DNA of 27,896 nt from CAMLFJ01 sp040902305 (GTDB lineage: Bacteria; Methylomirabilota; Methylomirabilia; Rokubacteriales; CSP1-6), in contig JBBDXN010000073.1 of the NCBI GenBank assembly GCA_040902305.1, positions 1-27,896 on the forward strand, in the 5' to 3' direction. A program made the translations under genes and the position numbers. Shown here one piece after another: positions 7,193-13,849 of the stretch (position 1 is its first letter; each line of letters starts with the position of its first letter). The notes under the pieces were generated by a model. It did no database searches, was not told the DNA's origin, and saw only the letters and a program-made list of their open reading frames with translations.

Positions 7193-7975
7193 TCAGCGCG
7201 CGGCGGGCCGCGGCTGCAGCCGCTCGGTGACGATCGCGAGGACGGCGGCCGCGCTGCCCCGGATCACGAGATCGGCCTGGCCGTCGTGGGGCGTGTCGGC
7301 CAGGTTCACGATCGCCAGCGTGGCGCCCGCGTCCCGCGCGTGGAGCGGCATGTAGGCGGCGGGGTAGACGACCAGCGACGAGCCGACGACCACGAAGAGA
7401 TCGCACGACCGCGCGCGCCGCTCCGCCTCTTCCATTTCGGCCCGGGGCATCGCCTCGCCGAACATGATCGTGCGGGGCTTGATGATGCCGCCGCAGGGCG
7501 GATCGCAGAGCGGCACCGCCACCCCCGCGTCGAGCCACTCCTGGACCCGCTCCCGCTCGTACGGACGGTCGCAGGTCAGGCAGCGGGCGCGGGTGGCGTT
7601 GCCGTGCAGCTCGATGACCCGGTCCGCGGGCAGACCGGCCCGCTGGTGGAGGTTGTCGATGTTCTGGGTGATCACGCAGTCGAGCTTGCCGAGGCGCCAC
7701 AGGGTCACGAGGGCGTGATGCGCCGGGTTGGGCTCGGCGCGACGGATCACCGGAAACGTGGTCCGGCCCAGCTCCCAGTACCGCCGGCGCCCGGCCTCGG
7801 TGGCCATGAACTTCTGGAACGTGAACTCATTGGGATCGAAGCGGTCCCAGACTCCGCCCGGGCTGCGGAAATCCGGGATCCCGGACTCGGTACTGACGCC
7901 GGCCCCCGTGAAGACCACGATGCGGCGCGAGGAGTTGACGAGGTCCGCGAGGCGCTCGAGGTCGGCCCGGCTCAC
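7193..7975 (-). CDS. Sir2-family NAD-dependent protein deacylase (sirtuin)
   Basis: All sirtuin hallmarks are visible in the 260 residues: the NAD-binding GAGVSTESGIPDFR (24-37), TQNIDNLHQRAG (103-114), catalytic His124 in ELHGN, four zinc cysteines (132, 135, 157, 161) and the GSS motif (198-200). Sirtuins remove acetyl or longer acyl groups from lysine, consuming NAD and releasing nicotinamide and O-acyl-ADP-ribose. The Tyr/Arg pair that marks class III desuccinylases is not evident at the expected place, so a deacetylase is more likely. Its start codon overlaps the stop of the lysine-rich-tail protein by 4 bp, so the two are probably made together. The hydratase gene follows after 17 bp. 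Confidence 0.95.
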   Translation of the reverse strand: MSRADLERLADLVNSSRRIVVFTGAGVSTESGIPDFRSPGGVWDRFDPNEFTFQKFMATEAGRRRYWELGRTTFPVIRRAEPNPAHHALVTLWRLGKLDCVITQNIDNLHQRAGLPADRVIELHGNATRARCLTCDRPYERERVQEWLDAGVAVPLCDPPCGGIIKPRTIMFGEAMPRAEMEEAERRARSCDLFVVVGSSLVVYPAAYMPLHARDAGATLAIVNLADTPHDGQADLVIRGSAAAVLAIVTERLQPRPAAR

Positions 7976-8331
7976 CTGCGTCGTTTCACTTTCTTTTTCA
8001 CGGCCTTCTTCTGCACTTTCTTCTTCGCAGCTTTAGCCGGCTTGCGCGCCGGGGACACCGCGGTCCGAGCCTTTGCCCGGGGAGCCGCGTAGCTATCGTT
8101 CCGGGCCCCTATCCCGCCCCGGAGCCGCACCCCGTTGCTGACGGCCTGGATCCAACCGGTGAGGTCCGCGGCCAGCTCGGGGTAGCAGTGGTCGCGATAG
8201 GCCTCCAGCGCGCGCAGCGCGGCCGGATCCTTCCACGGCTTCAACACGAACGGCGCCTCGGGATCGTGCACGTCGAACGGCGCTTCGGTCGCCATGGCCA
8301 TCACGATGTACCGCCGGGTCAGCTCGGGCAT
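7972..8331 (-). CDS. Hypothetical protein with a histone H1-like Lys/Arg-rich C-terminal tail
   Basis: The 119-residue product has a compact acidic/hydrophobic N-terminal part of about 80 residues (TRRYIVMAMATEAPFDVHDP ... ALEAYRDHCYPELAADLTGWI) and then a basic Ala/Pro/Lys tail from about residue 84 ending in AKKKVQKKAVKKKVKRRR. Such tails bind DNA or RNA in bacterial H1-like and HU-like fusion proteins; that role is inferred. A strong AGGAGG lies 5 bp before the ATG and fixes the start. The stop overlaps the sirtuin start (ATGA-type, 4 bp). I do not recognise the N-terminal domain. The tail offers many lysines as possible substrates for the neighbouring deacylase. The first gene of this group starts 110 bp after the TRAP operon. 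Confidence 0.75.
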   Translation of the reverse strand: MPELTRRYIVMAMATEAPFDVHDPEAPFVLKPWKDPAALRALEAYRDHCYPELAADLTGWIQAVSNGVRLRGGIGARNDSYAAPRAKARTAVSPARKPAKAAKKKVQKKAVKKKVKRRR

Positions 8332-8366
8332 CTTGACCTCCTGGTTTGATCGTGCGAATGCCGGAC

Positions 8367-8383
8367 GAGCCCACGCCGGGCTC
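8367..8383 (-). terminator. Possible stem-loop after the TRAP transporter operon
   Basis: A perfect 6-bp inverted repeat, GAGCCC and GGGCTC, with a 5-base loop lies 59 bp beyond the dctM stop in the gap before the lysine-tail gene. There is no clear T-run after it on the minus strand, so it is only a weak candidate for an intrinsic terminator; it might attenuate read-through. Confidence 0.3.
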
Positions 8384-8441
8384 CCGTTCCGGCCGGCCGC
8401 AGCCGCCCTAGCCTACTCTGGCGCGGGCGCGGGTCGCAAGG

Positions 8442-9722
8442 CTAGCCGAGCCCCAGCACCCGCGGCAGGACCAGGGTGACCCAGGGCACGAGGATGACCA
8501 CCAGCAGCCCGACCGACATCATGTAGACGTAGGGCATCATCGCGCCGGTCGCGCGGTCGCTGGGCACGTTGGCGATGCCGCAGGCGATGAAGAAGCCGAC
8601 CCCGATCGGAGGCAGGAAGAGACCGATACCGGTCGCCGCCACCACCACCGTGCTGTAGTGCACCACGTCGATCCCGAGCCTGGTCACCACCGGCATGAAG
8701 GTCGGCAGCAGGATGACCACCGCGGGCAGTCCCTCGAGCACCGCGCCGAGCAGGATGAACAGCACCGCGGTGAGGACCAGGAAGACGATGTTGCCCCCGG
8801 GCACCGCCAGCATCGCGTTCAGGAGCAGCTGCGGGACCTGCTGCACGGCGAGCACCCACGCCACCACCGCGGCCGTCCCCAGCAGGAAGGACACCGCGGC
8901 GGTGACCACCGCGCTCTGCACGACGAGGCGCGGCAGGTCCGCCCAGGCGATCTCCCGGTACACGAAGACGCCCACGATGAAGGCATAGACCACGGCCAGC
9001 ACCGCGGCCTCGGTGGGCGTCACCACCCCGCCCAGGATGCCGCCGAAGATGATGGCGGGCAGCCCGAGCGGGATCAGCGCGTCGGTGAACGCGCGGCCCA
9101 CCGCGCCCCACGAGGCCCGCGCGCGCGCCTCGATGCCGCTGCGGCCGGCGTCGTACCAGATGTAGACCATGATCGCCAGGGCCAGGACCACCGCGGGCAG
9201 GAAGCCGGCCGCGAACAGCGCGGCCACCGACACGTTGGCGACCGAGCCGATCACGATCATCAGGATGCAGGGCGGCACCAGGATGCCCATGGCGGACGCC
9301 GCCGAGACCACCGCCACCGCCTGTTCTGGCCGGTAGCCGGCCCGCAGCATGGGCGGGATCATGGTGGAGCCAATGGCCGAGACGTCGGCCACGGTGGAGC
9401 CCGAGATGCCGGAGAAGATGTACTCGGCCACCACCACCGCCATCGAGAGGCCGCCCCGGATCCAGCCCACCAGCACCTGGGCCAGCCGCACGAGACGGAC
9501 CGCGATGCCGCCGGTTTCCATCAGCGCGCCGGCCAGGATGAAGAGCGGGATCGCCAGCAGCACGAACGAGTCCACCCCCTCGAAGATCTGCTTCACGATC
9601 ACGGTGAGCGGGTACTCGCCGCTCCACCACAGGCCCAGGAAGCCCGAGACCCCGATCACGAAAGCGACCGGCACGCCCAAGGCGAGCAGGACGATGAAGG
9701 AGACCGCGATGATCGCGATCAC
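8442..9722 (-). CDS. dctM: TRAP transporter large permease subunit (DctM/SiaM type)
   Basis: The 426-residue protein is of normal DctM length and almost wholly hydrophobic, with about 11-12 membrane helices. Typical DctM segments are present: the start AIIAVSFIVLLALGVPVAFVIG, AIPLFILAGALMETGG, SGSTVADVSAIGSTMIPPM, VTPTEAAVLAVVYAF and the late PPIGVGFFIACGIA. DctM forms the ion-driven translocation channel in the inner membrane and works with DctQ and the periplasmic binding protein. The start is the GTG overlapping the dctQ TGA (GTGA); the frame is open further upstream but that part is an artefact. Last gene of the three-gene operon. Confidence 0.95.
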   Translation of the reverse strand: MIAIIAVSFIVLLALGVPVAFVIGVSGFLGLWWSGEYPLTVIVKQIFEGVDSFVLLAIPLFILAGALMETGGIAVRLVRLAQVLVGWIRGGLSMAVVVAEYIFSGISGSTVADVSAIGSTMIPPMLRAGYRPEQAVAVVSAASAMGILVPPCILMIVIGSVANVSVAALFAAGFLPAVVLALAIMVYIWYDAGRSGIEARARASWGAVGRAFTDALIPLGLPAIIFGGILGGVVTPTEAAVLAVVYAFIVGVFVYREIAWADLPRLVVQSAVVTAAVSFLLGTAAVVAWVLAVQQVPQLLLNAMLAVPGGNIVFLVLTAVLFILLGAVLEGLPAVVILLPTFMPVVTRLGIDVVHYSTVVVAATGIGLFLPPIGVGFFIACGIANVPSDRATGAMMPYVYMMSVGLLVVILVPWVTLVLPRVLGLG

Positions 9723-10195
9723 GCCGGAAGGTGGGCCGGCGCGCCGCGAAGCGCGCGCCACAGATGCGGCAGGCTGTAGAGAATGATCAAGGCGCCGCCC
9801 GCGGGCACCGAGGCATAGACGTACTGCTTGGACAGGCCCATTACCGGCGTGCGCTGGAACTGCCCCAGCTCCACCAGCTTCCAGCCCTGCTGGATCAGGA
9901 GCAGGCCGAAGCCCATCAGGACCAGCACGCCGAACACGTCCGCGACGCGTCGAGCCCCGGGCGGGAAGCGGTCGACCAGCAGGTGCAGGCGGAAGTGGGC
10001 GGTGCGCCGCACCCCCACCGCCGCCCCCAGAAACACGATCCACACGAAGAGCAGCCGGGCGATCTCGTCGTACCAGGTGAAGGTGCTCTGGATGACGTAG
10101 CGCGAGAAGACGCCGAGAAAGACGTCCAGGCACAGCAACACCATCATGAGCAGGAGCAGGCCCTCCACGACGTTGGAGCCGGCGCGGAGCAGCAC
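9719..10195 (-). CDS. dctQ: TRAP transporter small permease subunit (DctQ type)
   Basis: The 158-residue membrane protein shows four hydrophobic helices (about residues 8-31, 45-64, 84-103 and 126-146) and the DctQ motif around FSRYVIQSTFTWYDEIARLL, where Trp-x-Asp-Glu is conserved. It packs against DctM and is needed for transport. It starts at a GTG only 3 bp after the dctP stop, and its stop overlaps the dctM start. No feature suggests a fused or unusual subunit. Confidence 0.93.
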   Translation of the reverse strand: MLLRAGSNVVEGLLLLMMVLLCLDVFLGVFSRYVIQSTFTWYDEIARLLFVWIVFLGAAVGVRRTAHFRLHLLVDRFPPGARRVADVFGVLVLMGFGLLLIQQGWKLVELGQFQRTPVMGLSKQYVYASVPAGGALIILYSLPHLWRALRGAPAHLPA

Positions 10196-10198
10196 GGA

Positions 10199-11212
10199 CT
10201 ACTTGGTCGCCGCCGCCTGCACCGCCGCGCGCACCTTGGCCATGAACTCCTTGCCCACCTGCCCCTCGACGTAGTCGTAGGCCGGCTTCATGAGCGCCTG
10301 AAAGGCCTTGATGTCCTTCACCTCGTTGATCTGCACCCCCGCCTTCTTCATGACCTCGAAGTCGCTCTTCTCCTTCTGGACCTCGATGCGGCGGTGGGCC
10401 AGGCAAGCCTCACGCATGGACTCCTCGACCGCCTTCTGGAGGTCGGGAGCGAGCGCCTGGTACTTCTTGAGGTTCATGAACCACGCGATGGGCGGATAGG
10501 AGTGGCGCGTGAGCGAGTAGAACTTGGTCACCTCGTGGAACTTGTCCGAGGTCAAGGTGAACGACGGCAGCTCCATGCCGTCGATCGTGCCCTGCTTCAT
10601 GGCGAGGTACACCTCGACGTACGGCATCGGCACCGGGTTGGCCCCCATCGCCTTCATCATGGCCACGTAGGTGGGTGACTCCTGGACGCGGATGGTCTGA
10701 CCCTTCATGTCCTCGGGCGTGGTGATCGGGCGCTTGTTGGACATCATGTTGCGGAAGCCCCAGCCGCCGCCGAAGCAGAAGGCCTTGAGATTCTTGCCCT
10801 CCATCTTCTTGAGCAGCTCGTGTCCCAGCGGCCCGTCCATGGCCTTCCACACCTGCTCGCGGGAGGCCCAGAGGAAGGGCAGATCGAGGGTCTGGTAGGT
10901 GGGCTCGAACATGCCGCCCACCGGCGCGCTGCCGACCGCGACCACGTCGATGGTGCCGAGCTGCACGCCTTCGAGATGCGCGCCCTCGCCCTTGGCCAGC
11001 GCGTTGGCGATGTGGATGTCGAGCTTGATCCGCCCTCGGCTGCGCTCGGCGAGCTGCTTGGCGAGGACCTCCATCGTGTCGTTGAGCGGATTGCCGGGCC
11101 CGGTCGGCGTGCCCGCCTTCCACGTCATCGGAGTCTGCGCGGGGACGACGGAGGGCGCGCCCAGGGCGGCGGCCAGGCAGAGGGCGACGGTTACAGCCAG
11201 GCGACGATGCAT
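10199..11212 (-). CDS. dctP: TRAP transporter substrate-binding protein (DctP type)
   Basis: The 337-residue product begins MHRRLAVTVALCLAAALG with a cleavable signal peptide, likely cut after PSVVPA near residue 25, and continues into a DctP fold. Family landmarks include NPLNDTMEVLAKQLAERS, FCFGGGWGFRNMMSNKRPI, the IRVQESPTYVAMMKAMGANP block with the conserved ligand-binding Arg, and VYLAMKQGTIDGMELP. These periplasmic proteins capture carboxylate ligands and deliver them to DctQM. I chose the ATG at 11212 rather than an in-frame ATG 54 bp upstream because GAGGAG precedes it at 8 bp and the signal peptide starts there. The ligand is unknown. First gene of the operon; a possible promoter lies at 11281-11309. 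Confidence 0.95.
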   Translation of the reverse strand: MHRRLAVTVALCLAAALGAPSVVPAQTPMTWKAGTPTGPGNPLNDTMEVLAKQLAERSRGRIKLDIHIANALAKGEGAHLEGVQLGTIDVVAVGSAPVGGMFEPTYQTLDLPFLWASREQVWKAMDGPLGHELLKKMEGKNLKAFCFGGGWGFRNMMSNKRPITTPEDMKGQTIRVQESPTYVAMMKAMGANPVPMPYVEVYLAMKQGTIDGMELPSFTLTSDKFHEVTKFYSLTRHSYPPIAWFMNLKKYQALAPDLQKAVEESMREACLAHRRIEVQKEKSDFEVMKKAGVQINEVKDIKAFQALMKPAYDYVEGQVGKEFMAKVRAAVQAAATK

Positions 11213-11280
11213 GGTCGGTTCTCCTCGGGGTCGGGCGGGTACCGCAGCGGGAAGCGGGAGCGTCATCGGGGGCCGCCCTT

Positions 11281-11309
11281 GTGTAACATGCCGGGTCGAG
11301 GAGGGTCAA
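11281..11309 (-). promoter_or_regulatory. Possible sigma-70 promoter for dctPQM
   Basis: On the minus strand TTGACC (11309-11304) and TTACAC (11286-11281) are separated by 17 bp, placing transcription start about 60 bp before the dctP ATG. The -35 is good (5 of 6), the -10 is poor, so this is tentative. Confidence 0.3.
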
Positions 11310-11383
11310 GGCACGGTGACCCTGGACTTCGCCGCCGCGACGAGGCAGGCTGAAGCCCGCCGCGGTCCCGCGGCCCGACGATA

Positions 11384-11411
11384 CTGAATCGCATGACCTG
11401 AATCGCATGAC
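11384..11411 (+). repeat. Exact 14-bp tandem repeat just upstream of a ribosome binding site
   Basis: CTGAATCGCATGAC occurs at 11384-11397 and again, with no gap, at 11398-11411. It directly precedes the GGGAGGAG ribosome binding site of the gene at 11425, so it lies in the leader or promoter of that gene. It could be a paired protein-binding site or a slippage product. Confidence 0.8.
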
Positions 11412-11424
11412 AGGGAGGAGCGCG

Positions 11425-11964
11425 ATGAAGGAGCCGTCTCTGGATGGGCTGCACGCACGCCTGGACCGTCTCGAGCGGGAGGTCGGCTGGTGGCGGCGGG
11501 TGGGCGTGGCCGCGCTCGCCGGCGTCGGGCTCTTCGGCGCGGTCGCGGCCACCGTCACCACCAATCCCGACGAGGTGAAGACCCGCCGGCTCGTGATCAC
11601 CGACGGCGAGGGCCGCGGGCGGGCCGTCTTCACGGTGGACGAGAGCGACCGCACCCGTCTATCGCTCGCGGACCGGGAGGGCGCCACCACCGCGGACCTC
11701 ACGGTCACGCCGGGCCAGTCGGCCGCGCTCTCGCTGGGCCGGGCGGGCGTGCAGGCGCAACTCGCCGCGGCCGGCGATGCCGGCCAGGTGTCGGTCGGCG
11801 CGCGCGGGCAGCGAGGCTGGCTGGTCGCGGCGCCGAACGGGTCGAGCATGGGACTGGGCAACGATCCGGGCAAGCCGCAGATCTCGCTCGCGACCAGTCC
11901 GACCCAGAGTCCGAGCCTTCTGCTGGCCGACCGTGACGGCAACGCGGTGTGGAAGGCCCCCTAG
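11425..11964 (+). CDS. Membrane-anchored hypothetical protein with beta-repeat ectodomain
   Basis: The 179-residue product has a short N-terminal heptad-like helix (residues 5-22), one membrane span at about 26-45 (VGVAALAGVGLFGAVAATV) and then an exported domain made of repeated strands with the theme (R)xxLVITDGEGRGRAVFTVD, TRLSLADREG, PSLLLADRDGNAVW. Such Asp-x-x-Gly strand repeats suggest a small beta-solenoid or blade structure. The start at 11425 is fixed by GGGAGGAG 4-6 bp upstream; an in-frame ATG 18 bp earlier lies before that site. I do not know its function. It lies ahead of the c-di-GMP/kinase pair on the same strand but is separated by a 130-bp gap holding a sigma-54-like promoter, so it is probably not in their transcript. 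Confidence 0.75.
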   Translation: MKEPSLDGLHARLDRLEREVGWWRRVGVAALAGVGLFGAVAATVTTNPDEVKTRRLVITDGEGRGRAVFTVDESDRTRLSLADREGATTADLTVTPGQSAALSLGRAGVQAQLAAAGDAGQVSVGARGQRGWLVAAPNGSSMGLGNDPGKPQISLATSPTQSPSLLLADRDGNAVWKAP

Positions 11965-12051
11965 ACGAAAATCGTCGCCCGGTTCGACATTTTGTAGGTC
12001 TTCGGGGGCGGGGCGAGCCTGCCTTATCAGCCGCTTAGCTCCCCTCTCCCA

Positions 12052-12067
12052 TGGCACCGCTCTTGCT
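12052..12067 (+). promoter_or_regulatory. Near-consensus sigma-54 (RpoN) promoter upstream of the GGDEF-EAL gene
   Basis: TGGCACCGCTCTTGCT matches the -24/-12 consensus TGGCAC-N5-TTGC(A/T), with the diagnostic GG (12053-12054) and GC (12065-12066) separated by exactly 10 bp. It lies in the only sizeable gap before the GGDEF-EAL start at 12095, predicting transcription start near 12078 and a leader of about 17 bases holding the GGAAGA ribosome binding site. No activator (enhancer-binding protein) gene is in the window. Confidence 0.6.
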
Positions 12068-12094
12068 CGATTCCCACACCGCCTGGAAGACCTG

Positions 12095-13849
12095 ATGAGC
12101 AAGGGACCGATCAATCGAGAAGTGGCCCTCGCGGGCCAGCAAGTCCGGCGCAAGGTGATCCTCGCCCTCACGCTGTGCTCCGTGATCCCCATGCTCCTGC
12201 TCACCTACGCGTTCCATGCGCCGGTGCGCGAGCTCCTGGGCCCGCTCGCGGGCGTGGTCGACCCGGTGAGCATCCCGGCTCTCATGGCCTTCACCGCGCT
12301 GCTGATGGCGGGCGGCGCCTTCATCGTGTGGGACATCGCCACCGCCCTGTCGCGCGCGGCGCAGATCAGCAACGAGCAAAATCCCGAAGTGCCGGCGGAC
12401 CCGCGACGCAAGGACGAGATCGGCACCCTCATGAGCTCCTTCGCGCGCATGCTCGCGACGATCGAGCAGCAGTCGCAGGAGATCAACGAGTTCCCCCGCC
12501 GGCTGGACCAGCTCATCCGCGAGGCCTTCCGTGATTCTCTGACCGGGCTGCCCAATCGGGCCCTCTTCATGGACCGCCTCGCGCACGCGCTGACCCGCGC
12601 CGAGCGCGCCGGCACCAACCTGGCCGTGCTCTTCCTCGACCTGGACCGGTTCAAGATCCTCAACAGCACCCTCGGCCAGGAGGTCGGCGACCGGCTGCTG
12701 GTGGAGGTGGGCCATCGCCTGGCCGCGTGCCTGAGCCCCGAGGACACGGTGGCGCGCCTGGGCGGCGACGAATTCGCGCTGCTGCTCGAGGACACCTCCG
12801 ATCTCAGCGCCGCCACCGCCCTCGCCGAGCGGATCTCCGCCGAGATCCAGCGCCCGTTCGTGGTCGAGGGGCGCGACGTCCTGATCTCGGCGAGCATCGG
12901 CGTCGCCCTCACCGGCGGCGGATCCATGCAGCCGGAGGAGGTGCTCCACAACGCCGATCTGGCGATGTACCAGGCCAAGGCGGAGGGCCGCGCGCGGTAC
13001 GAGCTCTATCAGCCCGGCCTCAACATCTCCACCCGCGAGCGGCTGGACCTGCAGGCGGACCTCCGGACCGCGAGCGCGCGCCAGGAGCTGAGCCTCCGCT
13101 ACCAGCCGGTGGTCACGCTGGCCGGTATCCGCCCGGTGGAGGTCGAGGCTCTGGTCCGCTGGGACCATCGCCGGCGCGGCGCCCTGCTCCCGGCCGACTT
13201 CATCGGCCTCTCGGAGGAGACGGGCCTGATCGTCCCCATGGGCCAGTGGATCCTGCGCGAGGCCTGCCGCCAGGCGTGCGCCTGGCAGGCGGAGTCCGCC
13301 GGCGTTCCCCCGCTGATCGTCAGCGTCAATCTCTCGGCGGGCCAGTTCGAGCGCGACGCGCTCCCCGACGAGGTCGCCACCATCGTGCGTGAAACCGGGC
13401 TCGAGCCGCAGCGGCTACAGCTCGAGATCAGCGAGGCCGTCCTGATGCGCGACGACCCGCGGATCTTCGAGCGGCTCGAAGCCCTTAAAGCTCTCGGCGT
13501 GCGCCTGGCCATCGATGATTTCGGCACCGGGTACGCCTCGCTCTCCTACCTGAAGCGTCTGCCGGTGGACTGTCTCAAGATCGACCGCTCGCTCGTCAAG
13601 GGCGTGGGCTACGAGACCGAGGACACCGCGGTCATCCGCGCGGTGGCCAGCCTCGCGCGCAACCTGGGCATCACGGTGACCGCCGAGGGTGTCGAGACGA
13701 AGGAGCAGCTCCTCCAGCTCCGCGCCGTCGGCTGCGATCAGGGCCAGGGCTACTTCTTCGCGCGGCCCGTCTCCGCCGATCGCCTCCCCGAGCTGCTCGC
13801 GAGCCTCGGGGCCGACGATCGGCACGGGAGCCCGTCATGGCTCGGCTGA
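12095..13849 (+). CDS. Membrane-bound GGDEF-EAL c-di-GMP turnover protein
   Basis: The 584-residue protein has two membrane spans (about 20-40 and 58-80), a HAMP-like linker (81-135), a GGDEF domain (about 140-300) and an EAL domain (about 315-570). The cyclase site is intact (DSLTGLPNR at 147-155, GGDEF at 223-227). No RxxD inhibitory site precedes it; the place is occupied by SPED. The phosphodiesterase residues also look intact: EALVRW (351-356), DDFG (474-477), Lys495 and Glu531 in AEGVE. It could therefore make or break c-di-GMP. It has almost no periplasmic sensor region. The start is the ATG after GGAAGA; longer upstream frame is not coding. It overlaps the next kinase gene by 13 bp, so they are surely co-expressed. 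Confidence 0.93.
   Translation: MSKGPINREVALAGQQVRRKVILALTLCSVIPMLLLTYAFHAPVRELLGPLAGVVDPVSIPALMAFTALLMAGGAFIVWDIATALSRAAQISNEQNPEVPADPRRKDEIGTLMSSFARMLATIEQQSQEINEFPRRLDQLIREAFRDSLTGLPNRALFMDRLAHALTRAERAGTNLAVLFLDLDRFKILNSTLGQEVGDRLLVEVGHRLAACLSPEDTVARLGGDEFALLLEDTSDLSAATALAERISAEIQRPFVVEGRDVLISASIGVALTGGGSMQPEEVLHNADLAMYQAKAEGRARYELYQPGLNISTRERLDLQADLRTASARQELSLRYQPVVTLAGIRPVEVEALVRWDHRRRGALLPADFIGLSEETGLIVPMGQWILREACRQACAWQAESAGVPPLIVSVNLSAGQFERDALPDEVATIVRETGLEPQRLQLEISEAVLMRDDPRIFERLEALKALGVRLAIDDFGTGYASLSYLKRLPVDCLKIDRSLVKGVGYETEDTAVIRAVASLARNLGITVTAEGVETKEQLLQLRAVGCDQGQGYFFARPVSADRLPELLASLGADDRHGSPSWLG

Noticed and set aside
7972..8080. AAG/AAA-rich stretch considered as a simple repeat or low-complexity artefact
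   Set aside because: It stays in frame with a well-initiated gene (AGGAGG 5 bp before ATG) and ends precisely at a stop overlapping the sirtuin start, so it is treated as a real basic tail.
9723..10406. Upstream extension of the DctM frame
   Set aside because: The extension lies over DctQ and reads as Arg/Gly-rich noise; the GTG overlapping the DctQ stop gives a normal 426-residue DctM.
11360..11373. CCGCGGTCCCGCGG double palindrome near the gene at 11425
   Set aside because: CCGCGG is common by chance at this GC content and there is no supporting promoter context.
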